A DNA stretch of 64,000 nucleotides, from NCBI GenBank assembly GCA_947462815.1, contig CANHQR010000011.1, forward strand, positions 1-64,000. The letters are read 5' to 3'. Below are positions 36,080 to 45,155 of the stretch, piece by piece. The notes beneath the pieces are model-generated. The model ran no database searches. It saw nothing but the letters and a program-made list of their open reading frames with translations, and was not told where the DNA came from. The position numbers and the translations under genes are program-made. This DNA is from Pseudobdellovibrionaceae bacterium. Lineage in GTDB: Bacteria > Bdellovibrionota > Bdellovibrionia > Bdellovibrionales > JAMPXM01. Within the stretch, counting starts at the first letter, position 1; each line of letters starts with the position of its first letter.

Positions 36080-36215
36080 GGGCGGATTCGTAGAGGAAAA
36101 TGCGCTTGATGTCACGATTCGTCAGCAGGAAGAGGAAGCGTCGCGAGAACTTCAGGAGATCTTGAAGGCTCGACTGAGGTCTGGACTCGACAGACGTCTT
36201 GCTCGCCGCGTCTGA
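36078..36215 (+). CDS. Possible 45-residue charged small protein
   Basis: A short frame (MGGFVEENALDVTIR, then a Glu/Gln/Arg-rich helix ending in RRLARRV) runs between nadB and the kinase-like gene. Its ATG and the nadB ATG overlap in the same CATG (36077-36080). Codon use looks ordinary for the region and the peptide would be an amphipathic helix. There is no good Shine-Dalgarno, so it may be chance. Confidence 0.25.
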   Translation: MGGFVEENALDVTIRQQEEEASRELQEILKARLRSGLDRRLARRV

Positions 36216-36247
36216 AGTCGGCAGACTTTCAGTCTGGGGGACTTCCT

Positions 36248-39013
36248 ATGACTGTGCAAGGACAAGAGCCAAGGAATGCGACGAGTGAAATTCCGACGAC
36301 GGGCCTCAATCGCCGATCGTCACCGGCGTCCTCACCTCGAGCGCCCAAGTCGAAGGGACCAAGCCCCGTGGTGCTCACCACGATCATTGTGGTGGTCTCT
36401 GTTGTCGTCGCCGTCCTAGGAATCATTTGGAAAACTCGTGAGGTGATCGAGAAAGATCGCTCGGCCTTCTTGGCGGACTCGACCGCGAAACAGGTGTCTC
36501 CTCTTCGAAGAGTCGTTCAGCAGAGACTCGCTCAAGATCGCGCCCGCCTCGCGCAGTTTGCGACGGCGCGAAGTAGCCTTGGGCCAGGACGAGCTCGCGC
36601 GTTTGGCGACTTTGCAATGATCGCCATGTTGCAACCCAGCGCGGGCGGCACATGGACACCGCTTTGGATCGAGAAAGGTCCGCTGTATTCCCAGTTTCAA
36701 GGTCAGATTGCCGATCAGCAGGAACTGACTTTGCTCAAGAGTTTGCCCGCCGGAAAGATTCGTGAGGGTGAAACCTACTGGCAGAGATTCTCCGACAGCA
36801 AGGGACTGCCGATTTGGGCTGTGGCGATTGGTGTCGAAACGCAGGTGGTGAGTTCCGGGTCTGGAATCACGGAGGCCCTGCCGGAGGGAACAGACTATGC
36901 CACTCGCACTTCAAATGCGGCAGCCAAGTCCGGTGGAGCGAGTGAGTCCAATGAGCGCGCCGTGGTGGTAGGACTCTTCGGTCGTAACCCTCTGCTGACA
37001 GCGACTGAGGATTTTGTGGGATCGACATCGACCGCTTGGGTGGTGGACGACAAGGGCTATGCCGCCACGCACTCGAACAAAGCGCAAGTTGGCGCTCTGC
37101 TCGCAAAAGACGCGATGGTGCAGAAAATTGTCGATGAGCAAATGGCCTCCGGTGCGACTCGTTATGTGTCCAGCGAAGGTCAGCCGTTGTTTGGTGCGTT
37201 CGAGAAAGTGGATCGCAGCAATTTGTTTGTGGTGATGACAACAGATGAGCGCGCTGTGCTGTCCTCGGGAGCCAGCTTCGCGAAGACGGCAGCGACAACC
37301 GGTGGTTTGGCTGTCGTTGTCGGTGTGCTCTTGGTCATGGCGTGGTCGGGTCAGCTTCAGCGTCACGTGCCGGCTCTGGAAGCACGCAGTTCGAGTTCCA
37401 TGGGAAATCAAAGCGTCGGTTCGGGGCGCTTGGAATTGTCTGCAGCCCAGGAGGCGATCGGCGGTGCGAGCACAGGGTTTCATCGTGCACCCCGATCTCA
37501 GCAAGATCTGGGGGCGTCAGCGACCTCGGGCCTCGACGAGTCGCCCGAACCTGTGGACGAAGGGAGTGGCTTAGACTTTGAGATGACTCACGGAACCTAT
37601 GAAGGTTCCGTCTTGGGAGCGAGTGAAGTGCGCTCCAATTTGGCTCATCTGAAAGGCGACTCCGAGGCTCGCGTGATCCGTGAACGTGCTGCCGCCATCG
37701 CGTCATTCGCCAAGGGAATGGAACTGACTGTTCGCGAGCCGATGCTCGCGGCCTTGGCGCATGTGCAACTGGCTGTTGAAAAAATTCAATCCTCCAGTTC
37801 GCCGGATGAGATTTCTGAACATGTTCACTCGATCGAGAAGGATTTGCGTCGAGCCAAGGATGCCATCGATGAAATCGAGTCTCTATCGAAAGAGAAGTTT
37901 GTACCCAGTGAAGGAGCGTTGGCGGATGTCGCCCAAATTCTTCGACAGGTTTCTGATCAGTCGATGGCATGGGCCGAAAGTGAAGGCGTGCAATTGAAAT
38001 TGGAAACCAACCGAGTGCCGATTCTTCGCGCTGAACCGGGCGCACTTCGGCGTGCGCTGGAAGAGCTCTTGTCGAACTCGCGCCGGTCCTTGCGAGGCCG
38101 AAGCATTAAACAGATTCAGCTTTCGCTGACCGACACGGAAGATGCGGTCTACGTTCAGGTTTCCGATACGGGTGTGGGTATGGATCGCGATCGTGCGGCC
38201 CAGGCCTTTGAGCCTTTCTATAAAGGTTTCGATGATCTCGAGGCGCGTGGTCTGGGACTGGCGCGAGTGAAGGCCATTGTCGAGGGACATGGAGGCCGCG
38301 TTGAAATTTCCAGCCAGCCCGGAGAAGGCACCACCGTCACTTTGAAATTGCCCGTGTCGCCGGTTGAACGAGCGGCGTTCCGCGCCACGCAAAGTCAGGC
38401 GCTGGCGAGCTCGGTCGCTTCAGCTTTCGCTTCGCCAAAAGCGAAGTCCGCAACCTCAGCCGAAGGGTCTGCTGCTTCGTCGATTGCGGCGCGCCCTCAA
38501 GTCGAGCATTCCTTTCCTCGGGTTGAGGAAAGCACCGATCGTCCCTTCTCTGCAGAAGACCTGCTCACTCCTTCGCCTGTGTCGGGTGCGGATTTGGATA
38601 CGGACTCTGGCACTGGTGTTGCGGTGAAACTCGCCGGACATTCCCCGCTTCCGCCCGAACAAGCCGCGGCATTACCTAAGGCGCCTCGCTTTGACCGCGA
38701 TCACGAGTTGTCTTTCTCGATGACCGCCTCGGACATCAAACGCTTGGAAGCCGTTGAGGCCGAAATGCAAGCTCGAGAATCACAACCCAAAGAATCTCAA
38801 TCCACTGAAGCATCGTCGGAACAGCCGAAGACGTCGGTGACAGCTGAGCTCCGGCAAGCGAGTGCCCGTGCAACCTCTACGGAGTCGATCGACGTCGCCG
38901 TGCGTCCTGTGGCGACCTCGAAGATCAAATTGAATGTGCCTCCAGGGAGGCAGTCGTTGACCGCCTCGGATGACGAGTCGGGTGACGGCCTTGGTCCGCA
39001 GAAGAAGTCGTGA
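36248..39013 (+). CDS. Histidine-kinase-like sensor lacking the phospho-acceptor His
   Basis: A 921-residue membrane protein. An N-terminal helix (about 41-61) and a second (about 350-367) enclose a periplasmic dCache-like sensor. The C-terminal ATPase domain is well kept: N-box EELLSNSRRSL (about 605-615), G1 SDTGVGMDRD (about 638), F-box FEPFYKGF and G2 GLGLARVKAIVEGHGG. Where a HisKA H-box is expected the protein reads FAKGMELTVREPMLA (about 487-501), with Leu in place of His. A Ser/Ala/Glu-rich tail of about 200 residues follows the ATPase. It could be a phosphatase, an ATP-dependent sensor or act through a different residue. The pseudo-GGDEF gene starts 23 bp downstream. Confidence 0.85.
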   Translation: MTVQGQEPRNATSEIPTTGLNRRSSPASSPRAPKSKGPSPVVLTTIIVVVSVVVAVLGIIWKTREVIEKDRSAFLADSTAKQVSPLRRVVQQRLAQDRARLAQFATARSSLGPGRARAFGDFAMIAMLQPSAGGTWTPLWIEKGPLYSQFQGQIADQQELTLLKSLPAGKIREGETYWQRFSDSKGLPIWAVAIGVETQVVSSGSGITEALPEGTDYATRTSNAAAKSGGASESNERAVVVGLFGRNPLLTATEDFVGSTSTAWVVDDKGYAATHSNKAQVGALLAKDAMVQKIVDEQMASGATRYVSSEGQPLFGAFEKVDRSNLFVVMTTDERAVLSSGASFAKTAATTGGLAVVVGVLLVMAWSGQLQRHVPALEARSSSSMGNQSVGSGRLELSAAQEAIGGASTGFHRAPRSQQDLGASATSGLDESPEPVDEGSGLDFEMTHGTYEGSVLGASEVRSNLAHLKGDSEARVIRERAAAIASFAKGMELTVREPMLAALAHVQLAVEKIQSSSSPDEISEHVHSIEKDLRRAKDAIDEIESLSKEKFVPSEGALADVAQILRQVSDQSMAWAESEGVQLKLETNRVPILRAEPGALRRALEELLSNSRRSLRGRSIKQIQLSLTDTEDAVYVQVSDTGVGMDRDRAAQAFEPFYKGFDDLEARGLGLARVKAIVEGHGGRVEISSQPGEGTTVTLKLPVSPVERAAFRATQSQALASSVASAFASPKAKSATSAEGSAASSIAARPQVEHSFPRVEESTDRPFSAEDLLTPSPVSGADLDTDSGTGVAVKLAGHSPLPPEQAAALPKAPRFDRDHELSFSMTASDIKRLEAVEAEMQARESQPKESQSTEASSEQPKTSVTAELRQASARATSTESIDVAVRPVATSKIKLNVPPGRQSLTASDDESGDGLGPQKKS

Positions 39014-39036
39014 GCTGATAAGGCGGGTGTTTCTCG

Positions 39037-40854
39037 ATGAATTTGAATCAACAAGATCAGCCCATGGTCTACGTGCCTCGCGAAAAGCGCGCGTCTTTTA
39101 GCATCGCGCTGTTGGGCTCGTCCGTTGGACCAGGCCCGGAGCTTGCGGAATTGCTGAAGGCGGTAGGCTTTTCTGAAGCTCGATTTATTCCCCCTGATCC
39201 GGAAGAACGATTATCGCTGGAGCAGGCGCCCCCGCATGTTTTGCTTTTGCAGCTTTTAAGCGAGGACCAATTGGCCGAAGAAGTGAGTTGGATTCGTTCG
39301 CTGAGTCATGAGACTCAGATCATCCTCTGCGTCGAACTTCAGGGTATCGACTCCGATCTCACTCAACGTCAGGTCCTGACATGGACACAAAAGTACAACG
39401 TAGGCGACGTGCTCTGGCTCCCTATGCGGCGTGAAGCTTCGGACAGTACACAAACGAGAATTCACTTTGATGAGAACACGCAAGCGATTCGTTCACTTCG
39501 TCAGCAGCACGCGGAGTTGGCTGTAGATCGCGCCTGTCGACGACTCTTGCTACAATTTGAATTGGAGTATTGGCGAGACCGTGCCCAGCAAAGTTCAGCG
39601 AGTTCCTCGGTCGGGTCGGTCGCGTCTGTCTCGGTACCAGAAACTTTGGCCCAACCAACTGAACAGCGTGAGGTCCAGACCTTTTCCCCTGAAGTCGTAC
39701 AAGACCTTCTCGCCGAAGCCCAGCAGAGCTTGCAGTCGCTCAGTCAACAGCGCGAATTTGAGCCGCTCATTCAAGACCTGGGACATCGACTCATCCGACA
39801 CGCTCAACTCGTGCGCGAGAGTGTCATTCAGCAACTCGATCCGCAGACCTCGCAAATCCCCGATGCCCTGTCGCGAACGGATGGTTTTGCCTATCTGAAA
39901 TGGCTACCCGTGCAGATGGCGTTCAGTCTCGTCAGCTACCGAACGTCCAAGCAGAACCTTCCGACCGCTATGCCGTCTAATCTCGGCTTAGCCCTGGGGC
40001 GACGTTGGATGGATTTGTTGCCTGTGCAGACACAAGAGAGGGCGAGTCCCGCCGATCTCGCGTCGGCGCTTGCGTCGTGGCAGCCACTTCGCGAGTTTCT
40101 ACGCGACGTCTTAAAAATTCCTCGCGCTGAACTGGTATTGCACGGGCGGGTGGAGCAGCCCTTGGGCGTGATCGTGCTGAGCCCCTTGGTGTCCGAAGAT
40201 CCACAGATTGAAGCTCTTTTGGAAAATCGAATTCGGCCTTGGAAGAAAGTCTTCCAAACCAGCCGTGAGCTCATTATTCAAAGCTTTGATTTGGCTTGGA
40301 CACGCCAAGAGGCCGTGCGCGATCGCCACGCGACGGCTCGCGTGGATCGCGTGTCAGGACTTCTCAACGACACAGCCTTGCAAGAAGCTTTGGCACTCGA
40401 GATCGCCCGGGCTCGACGCCTCCATCACAGCCTCACGGTCGTGATGTTGAAACTGGACACTCCCGCCATCGACGAGGTTGCACCGCGTGTGATGGCGACT
40501 GCATTCAAGCGAATCTTGCGGAACACCGACGTTGTGGCGCGAATGACTGGCGGACGCTTTGTGGTTTTGCTCACTCACACCGAAGCACGGACGGGCGCCA
40601 AAGTCGTGGATCGATTGATTCGAATCTGTGAGAAGATCGAGATCCCGGGCCGCGTTGGAAATCTGAAGTTGCGTGCAGGCGTGATCGAGTTTCCGTCGCA
40701 CACATCTCAATACGAAGAGCTTTTGAACTTGGCGGAAGATTTGATTCCCTCCTTCGCCTCGGAGGAGCGGGTGGCTGTCGCGCTTCGGCCGATGGGCTAT
40801 GTTCCTGAGTATTTGCCTCTTGAGGCCGTGACGAAAGTTGGAGCCATCAAATGA
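39037..40854 (+). CDS. Protein with degenerate GGDEF domain
   Basis: A 605-residue cytoplasmic protein. The N-terminus (FSIALLGSSVGPGPELAELLKAVGF ... PHVLLLQLLSED, in pieces) has alternating strands like a receiver domain but no obvious phospho-Asp. The middle is helical. The last 180 residues match GGDEF: DRVSGLLNDTALQEAL, ARARRLHHSLTVVMLKLD, FKRILRNTDVVARMTGGRFVVLL. The catalytic GG[D/E]EF reads GGRFV (about 504-508), so diguanylate cyclase activity is unlikely; it may bind nucleotide or act as a scaffold. It follows the kinase-like gene by 23 bp, and its stop overlaps the alr start (ATGA at 40851-40854). Confidence 0.83.
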   Translation: MNLNQQDQPMVYVPREKRASFSIALLGSSVGPGPELAELLKAVGFSEARFIPPDPEERLSLEQAPPHVLLLQLLSEDQLAEEVSWIRSLSHETQIILCVELQGIDSDLTQRQVLTWTQKYNVGDVLWLPMRREASDSTQTRIHFDENTQAIRSLRQQHAELAVDRACRRLLLQFELEYWRDRAQQSSASSSVGSVASVSVPETLAQPTEQREVQTFSPEVVQDLLAEAQQSLQSLSQQREFEPLIQDLGHRLIRHAQLVRESVIQQLDPQTSQIPDALSRTDGFAYLKWLPVQMAFSLVSYRTSKQNLPTAMPSNLGLALGRRWMDLLPVQTQERASPADLASALASWQPLREFLRDVLKIPRAELVLHGRVEQPLGVIVLSPLVSEDPQIEALLENRIRPWKKVFQTSRELIIQSFDLAWTRQEAVRDRHATARVDRVSGLLNDTALQEALALEIARARRLHHSLTVVMLKLDTPAIDEVAPRVMATAFKRILRNTDVVARMTGGRFVVLLTHTEARTGAKVVDRLIRICEKIEIPGRVGNLKLRAGVIEFPSHTSQYEELLNLAEDLIPSFASEERVAVALRPMGYVPEYLPLEAVTKVGAIK

Positions 40855-42071
40855 TCGACCTCCATGTCTCTCGGCATCGGCCGACGGTGGCAGTTATCGA
40901 TTTGGCGGCGCTTTCCGACAATTTCCACGATCTCTATCGGGCGGCTCAGGTCGCAGCTCAAGGCTCGCGTGCGTTCTTCTTTTGTCCGATGGTCAAAGCC
41001 AATGCATATGGACATGGGGACTTGCAGGTGGTCTCCCGGCTTAGAGGTCTGGGAGCATCGTGGGTGGGGGTCGGCTTGATCGAAGAGGCTCTGCATCTTC
41101 GCAGCTCAGGAGATTCGGGCCGAATTTTGAATTTCGGTCCCTTCGACCAAGAGGGCGCACGAGCGCTCTTACAAGAAGAGGTGACGCCGGTCGTGAGTTC
41201 ACGAGCCGATCTGCAACATCTGATCGCCGCAATTCGAGTGCTCGCCTCGTCGGATCCCCAGTGGGCTAAGCCTCGTGGTGTCGAGTTTCATCTCAAGATC
41301 GAAACAGGCATGAATCGCCTCGGTATCGAATATGGCGAGCTCGATGAGATCGTCAAAGCTCTTCAGCAAGCGCCGGAGCTTCGACTCAAAGGGCTTATGA
41401 CTCACTTCGCTTCGGGCGAGGATGCGACGGACCTCGGCGGGCGAACAGAATGGCAGATGCGTGAGTTTGAACGCTGTCATCAAAAGCTCACGCGAGACCT
41501 TGACGCTGATATCCGCGATCAAATGCTTCTCCATGTTGGAAACTCGGGCGCCCTTTTGGCTTTTTCGACACAGCCACGTCAGCTGGCTGTGGGCTTTCGT
41601 CCGGGTCTCGCGCTTTATGGAGGGCTGGAGAAAGACGTCGGCGGTCTTCGTCTTCGACCCGTGTTGAGCCTCAAAAGTCGAATTGCTCAAACTCGTTGGA
41701 TCGATCCCGGCGAGAGAGTGAGTTACGGCGGGACCTGGACAGCGCTACGGCGCAGCCTCTTAGGGGTTGTTCCCTGCGGCTATGCCGACGGAGTGCGCAG
41801 GGGTTTGAGCGGAAAGATGTCGGTTCTCGTCAAAGGTCGTCGCGTGTCCGTTACCGGAGTGATCTGCATGGACTATTTCATGTGCGACTTGACCGAAGTC
41901 CAGGACGTGAAGGTGGGCGATGAGGTCACCTTGTTGGGAAGGCAGGGTCATGAAGAGATTCGAGCTGAGAATTGGGCGCGTGAGCTGGGCACCATCAGCT
42001 ACGAAGTGCTGACAGGAATCTCGGAGCGCGTGCCGCGGCTTTATGTCGACGCCTCGGTCGGGAACAATTAA
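40851..42071 (+). CDS. alr: Alanine racemase
   Basis: A PLP enzyme that makes D-alanine for peptidoglycan. The PLP lysine motif is FFCPMVKANAYGHGD (Lys near residue 46), the substrate-side region HLKIETGMNRLGIEYGEL, HFASGED, HVGNSGALL, and the second catalytic residue ERVSYGGTWTA (Tyr). CMDYFMCDLTEV and DEVTLLGRQG finish the C-terminal beta domain. About 406 residues is slightly longer than the usual 360-370. It is coupled to the upstream pseudo-GGDEF gene by ATGA, and mlaE follows after 22 bp, so cell-wall, signalling and lipid-transport genes share an operon. Confidence 0.95.
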   Translation: MIDLHVSRHRPTVAVIDLAALSDNFHDLYRAAQVAAQGSRAFFFCPMVKANAYGHGDLQVVSRLRGLGASWVGVGLIEEALHLRSSGDSGRILNFGPFDQEGARALLQEEVTPVVSSRADLQHLIAAIRVLASSDPQWAKPRGVEFHLKIETGMNRLGIEYGELDEIVKALQQAPELRLKGLMTHFASGEDATDLGGRTEWQMREFERCHQKLTRDLDADIRDQMLLHVGNSGALLAFSTQPRQLAVGFRPGLALYGGLEKDVGGLRLRPVLSLKSRIAQTRWIDPGERVSYGGTWTALRRSLLGVVPCGYADGVRRGLSGKMSVLVKGRRVSVTGVICMDYFMCDLTEVQDVKVGDEVTLLGRQGHEEIRAENWARELGTISYEVLTGISERVPRLYVDASVGNN

Positions 42072-42093
42072 GCTCGATCAAAGAGGTGAGTTC

Positions 42094-42939
42094 GTGAGTT
42101 ATGCCGAGCACCGTGAGCGCGTGAATCAGGCCTTCGATGCGGTCGGGCGCTACCTGATGAATCAGGCGCGAGAATTCGTTCGCGAGGTCGGTGAGCTTTC
42201 GCGCTTTGGCTATGAGGGTCTGCGAGTTTTCTTCCATCGACCATGGCGTGGCACGGAACTCATTTCGCACATGGAATTCATCGGCAACAAGTCCGTCACC
42301 ATCATCTTGATGAGCGGTCTTTTCACGGGCATGGCCCTGGCCTACCAGATCTATCTCGGGTTTCGGTTAGTGAATGCGGTTTCCTTGGTAGGTCCTACGG
42401 TGGGACTGGGAATTACACGCGAGCTCGGGCCAGTGCTGACGGGCTTGATTGTGTCGGCCCGAGCGGGCGGCGCGATGGCCGCCCGTCTCGGCACCATGCG
42501 CGTGACCGAGCAAATCGATGCCCTTGAAGTGATGGGTGTGAACCCCATTCAATATCTCGTCAGTCCGCGGCTCATCGCTGCGATTCTGGTCATGCCGCTT
42601 CTGACCGGCGTCTTCGACTTCATTGCCATGTTTGGCTGCTGGTTGATCTGTATTCAACTCCTCGACATGGATGAGGCCGCTTTTTTTGACCGAACGTACC
42701 TGTGGCTCGAGCCCTATCACATCAACGAAGGCCTATTCAAAGCGGCGGTGTTCGGTTTGTTCTTTGCGGTGATTTGTACTCATCGAGGTTATAACACAAA
42801 AGGTGGCGCCGAAGGTGTTGGCAATGCGACGAATCGTGGCGTCGTGCTCTCGATGGTCATGATCATTGTGCTGGACTTCTTCCTGACCAACATTATCAAT
42901 GTCTTCTACCAAATGACCGGAGACTACCGATGGAAGTGA
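42094..42939 (+). CDS. mlaE: MlaE-family ABC transporter permease
   Basis: The inner-membrane permease of an MCE lipid transport system. Motifs: the amphipathic start, GNKSVTIILMSGLFTGMALAYQIYLGF, ITRELGPVLTGLIVSARAGGAMAARLGTMRVTEQIDALEVMGVNP (the strongly conserved family block, given here in run-on parts), then further helices and CTHRGYNTKGGAEGVGNAT. The length is 281 residues from GTG 42094, which has AGAGGTGA 5 bases upstream. A longer frame to 42043 overlaps alr and is less likely. The downstream ATPase gene overlaps by 10 bp. Confidence 0.93.
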   Translation: MSYAEHRERVNQAFDAVGRYLMNQAREFVREVGELSRFGYEGLRVFFHRPWRGTELISHMEFIGNKSVTIILMSGLFTGMALAYQIYLGFRLVNAVSLVGPTVGLGITRELGPVLTGLIVSARAGGAMAARLGTMRVTEQIDALEVMGVNPIQYLVSPRLIAAILVMPLLTGVFDFIAMFGCWLICIQLLDMDEAAFFDRTYLWLEPYHINEGLFKAAVFGLFFAVICTHRGYNTKGGAEGVGNATNRGVVLSMVMIIVLDFFLTNIINVFYQMTGDYRWK

Positions 42940-43739
42940 ACTCGACCTCTTCCATCTCCATCCGTAACATCAAAAAGACTTTCGACGGCAAGGACTTCGT
43001 CTTGAACGATCTCTCTCTGGAGATCCCGCGCGGTAAGATCACCGTGATCATTGGATACTCAGGTACGGGAAAGTCGGTTCTCCTCAAGCATATCTTGGGT
43101 TTGCTGAAGCCGACGTCGGGATCGATTCGCGTATTGGGGCAGGAACTCACCGAGCTTGATGTGGATCAGCTCACGCAGCTTCGCAATCGCTTTGGCATGT
43201 TGTTTCAGTATGCGGCGCTTTTTGACGATATGACGGCGATGGAAAACGTCATGTTTCCTCTGAAAGAACATCGTCGTGAATTGAATAAGGTCCAGATGCA
43301 GGAGATCGCACGGGCCCGTCTGACCGAAGCTGGACTTTCGGAGAAGCACTTTCACAAATTGCCAGCGGAAATGTCGGGCGGGATGCGAAAGCGGGTCGGT
43401 CTAGCTCGCGCTTTGGCCCTTGATCCAGAAATTTTGGTTTATGATGAGCCGACGACGGGCCTCGATCCTGTTCTCACGGAAATGGTGGATAACCTCATTG
43501 TTTCCACACATAATTTGAGACAAGGAACGACTTCAATCGTGGTGAGTCACGATTTGTACGCGGCGTTTCGGATCGGGGACTACGTGGCGATGCTCGACAG
43601 CGGCCGAGTGCTCTTGCACGGCACGCCACAAGAGTTCCTCGATTCCGACATCGATCTGGTCAAGCGCTTCGTCGCCAAAGGCGTTCGCAAGGAGTTAGAA
43701 CCGAAAGCTTCGGCGGCCAAGCCGACTTCGGTGGAGTGA
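42930..43739 (+). CDS. mlaF: MlaF-family ABC transporter ATPase
   Basis: The ATPase powering the MlaE permease, 269 residues. Walker A GYSGTGKSVLLKH (about 47-59), Q-loop GMLFQYAALFDDM, signature MSGGMRKRVGLARAL and Walker B ILVYDEPTTGLDP, followed by the switch His in VVSHDLYAAF. A short polar extension ends the protein. The 5' end overlaps mlaE by 10 bp and the MCE protein gene follows after 1 bp, so the three genes are clearly co-translated. No mlaB or mlaC is present here. Confidence 0.95.
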   Translation: MEVNSTSSISIRNIKKTFDGKDFVLNDLSLEIPRGKITVIIGYSGTGKSVLLKHILGLLKPTSGSIRVLGQELTELDVDQLTQLRNRFGMLFQYAALFDDMTAMENVMFPLKEHRRELNKVQMQEIARARLTEAGLSEKHFHKLPAEMSGGMRKRVGLARALALDPEILVYDEPTTGLDPVLTEMVDNLIVSTHNLRQGTTSIVVSHDLYAAFRIGDYVAMLDSGRVLLHGTPQEFLDSDIDLVKRFVAKGVRKELEPKASAAKPTSVE

Positions 43740-43740
43740 T

Positions 43741-45120
43741 ATGGGGATCTTTACGGCGCCGGAGTTTAAAGTCGGTTTGCTCGTCATCGTTGTTTCAGCG
43801 GTGATCGCCGGCATGTCCGTCAAGGTCTCAAACGACCCTTCGGGTTTGGGTGCATCGAAAACGGCCTACTTCTATCTCGATGATGCCAGCGGACTCGTGA
43901 AGAACTCAGCTGTGCGCATGGCGGGGATTCCCGTCGGCATGATCAAAGATATTCAACTCGAGAATGGGCAAGCCCGACTCGAGGTCGTCCTCAAAGGCGA
44001 CACGCCGATTTCCAAATCCGCGCGCGTCGAGATTCGCCCCAACGGCATCCTAGGCGACAAATTCGTCGAGATCATCGGCGGAGACCAGCGGGATCCACCA
44101 CTTCGTAGTGGCGAGCAAATTTTGGTAGTCGACGATCGAGCCTCAGTCGATCGACTCATCGGCGAGGTCTCCAAGATCACGAAGTCACTCTCGCAAGTTG
44201 CTGAGAACATCAAAGCCGCTACCGAGGGCGATAAAGAAAAGCCCCTGGGGCGGATCATCGATAACATCGAACAAATTACCGGTGATTTGGCTGAGCTCTC
44301 AAGCTCTCGCAAAGATGAAATGGGCGAGATCGTCGACAATCTCCGAGAAACCACCGCGACGATCAACGAATTGGTCAATGATCAAAGCGAAGATGGCTTC
44401 CGTGCGGCCTGGAAAGACGCATTGAAAAGCCTGCGAAAGATCGAAGGCACCCTCCAAAACGTCGAAGATATTACCGGTAAGATCAATCGAGGCGAGGGAA
44501 CAATTGGTAAACTCGTCAATGACGAGCAGACGGTGGAAGAGCTCAACACGGCGATCTCGGGCATCAATAATTTCCTCGATGCGGGCAATAAGCTGCAGAC
44601 CGCTTTCGATTATCATTCGACTTATTTGACCGGAAACCGCGAGGCTAAGTCTTTTCTCTCGCTTCGACTCCAGCCTGGATTGGATCGCTACTATGAACTT
44701 GGCCTGGTCGATGACCCCCAGGGAACACGGGAGCGCACTTTAACGACCACAGAGGTCAATGGCGTCCAGACGGTCACGCGTGAGGATCGGCGTTTCGAAG
44801 ATCGAATCCGTTTCAATGCCCTCTTTGCCAAGAATTTCTGGGACTTTACGATCAAGGGCGGGATCATCGAGAACTCGGGCGGATTTGGCGCCGATTTTTA
44901 TCTGATGCGCCGTAAACTCCGACTGTCCGTCGAAGCTTTCGAATTCAACAACGTCAACATTCGCGCCAGCGCCAAGTACGACTTTTGGTCCGGATTGTAC
45001 GTGACGGCTGGCGGCGAAGATCTTGTATCAAAATCAGGTCGCGCTTCCGGCTTCGTCGGCGCGGGACTCTTCCTGACCAACGACGACTTGAAGTTGCTCA
45101 TGACCAGACTGCCATTCTGA
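43741..45120 (+). CDS. mlaD: MlaD-like MCE protein with beta-rich C-terminal half
   Basis: A 459-residue substrate-binding component of the Mla system. One N-terminal membrane helix (VGLLVIVVSAVIAGMSVKV) is followed by a single MCE domain (AYFYLDDASGLVKNSAVRMAGIPVGMIKDI, in pieces, through GDKFVEIIGG). A long helical region with repeated NIEQITGDLAEL and NINELVND-type segments spans about 140-290. The last 160 residues are alternating strands (AKSFLSLRLQPGLDRYYELGL, FNALFAKNFWDFTIKGGII, LSVEAFEFNNVNIRASAKYDF) ending in LLMTRLPF. MlaD in E. coli is about 180 residues; this half could be an outer-membrane or OM-contacting barrel. Confidence 0.88.
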   Translation: MGIFTAPEFKVGLLVIVVSAVIAGMSVKVSNDPSGLGASKTAYFYLDDASGLVKNSAVRMAGIPVGMIKDIQLENGQARLEVVLKGDTPISKSARVEIRPNGILGDKFVEIIGGDQRDPPLRSGEQILVVDDRASVDRLIGEVSKITKSLSQVAENIKAATEGDKEKPLGRIIDNIEQITGDLAELSSSRKDEMGEIVDNLRETTATINELVNDQSEDGFRAAWKDALKSLRKIEGTLQNVEDITGKINRGEGTIGKLVNDEQTVEELNTAISGINNFLDAGNKLQTAFDYHSTYLTGNREAKSFLSLRLQPGLDRYYELGLVDDPQGTRERTLTTTEVNGVQTVTREDRRFEDRIRFNALFAKNFWDFTIKGGIIENSGGFGADFYLMRRKLRLSVEAFEFNNVNIRASAKYDFWSGLYVTAGGEDLVSKSGRASGFVGAGLFLTNDDLKLLMTRLPF

Positions 45121-45155
45121 GGTAGGTTGGGGCGAAGCCGAAGGAGGCGATCGCC

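Noticed and set aside
36191-36236. Small hairpins (CAGACG/CGTCTG; CAGACT/AGTCTG) before the kinase-like gene
   Set aside because: Stems of 6 bp in an area of ordinary composition; not enough to claim a regulatory RNA.
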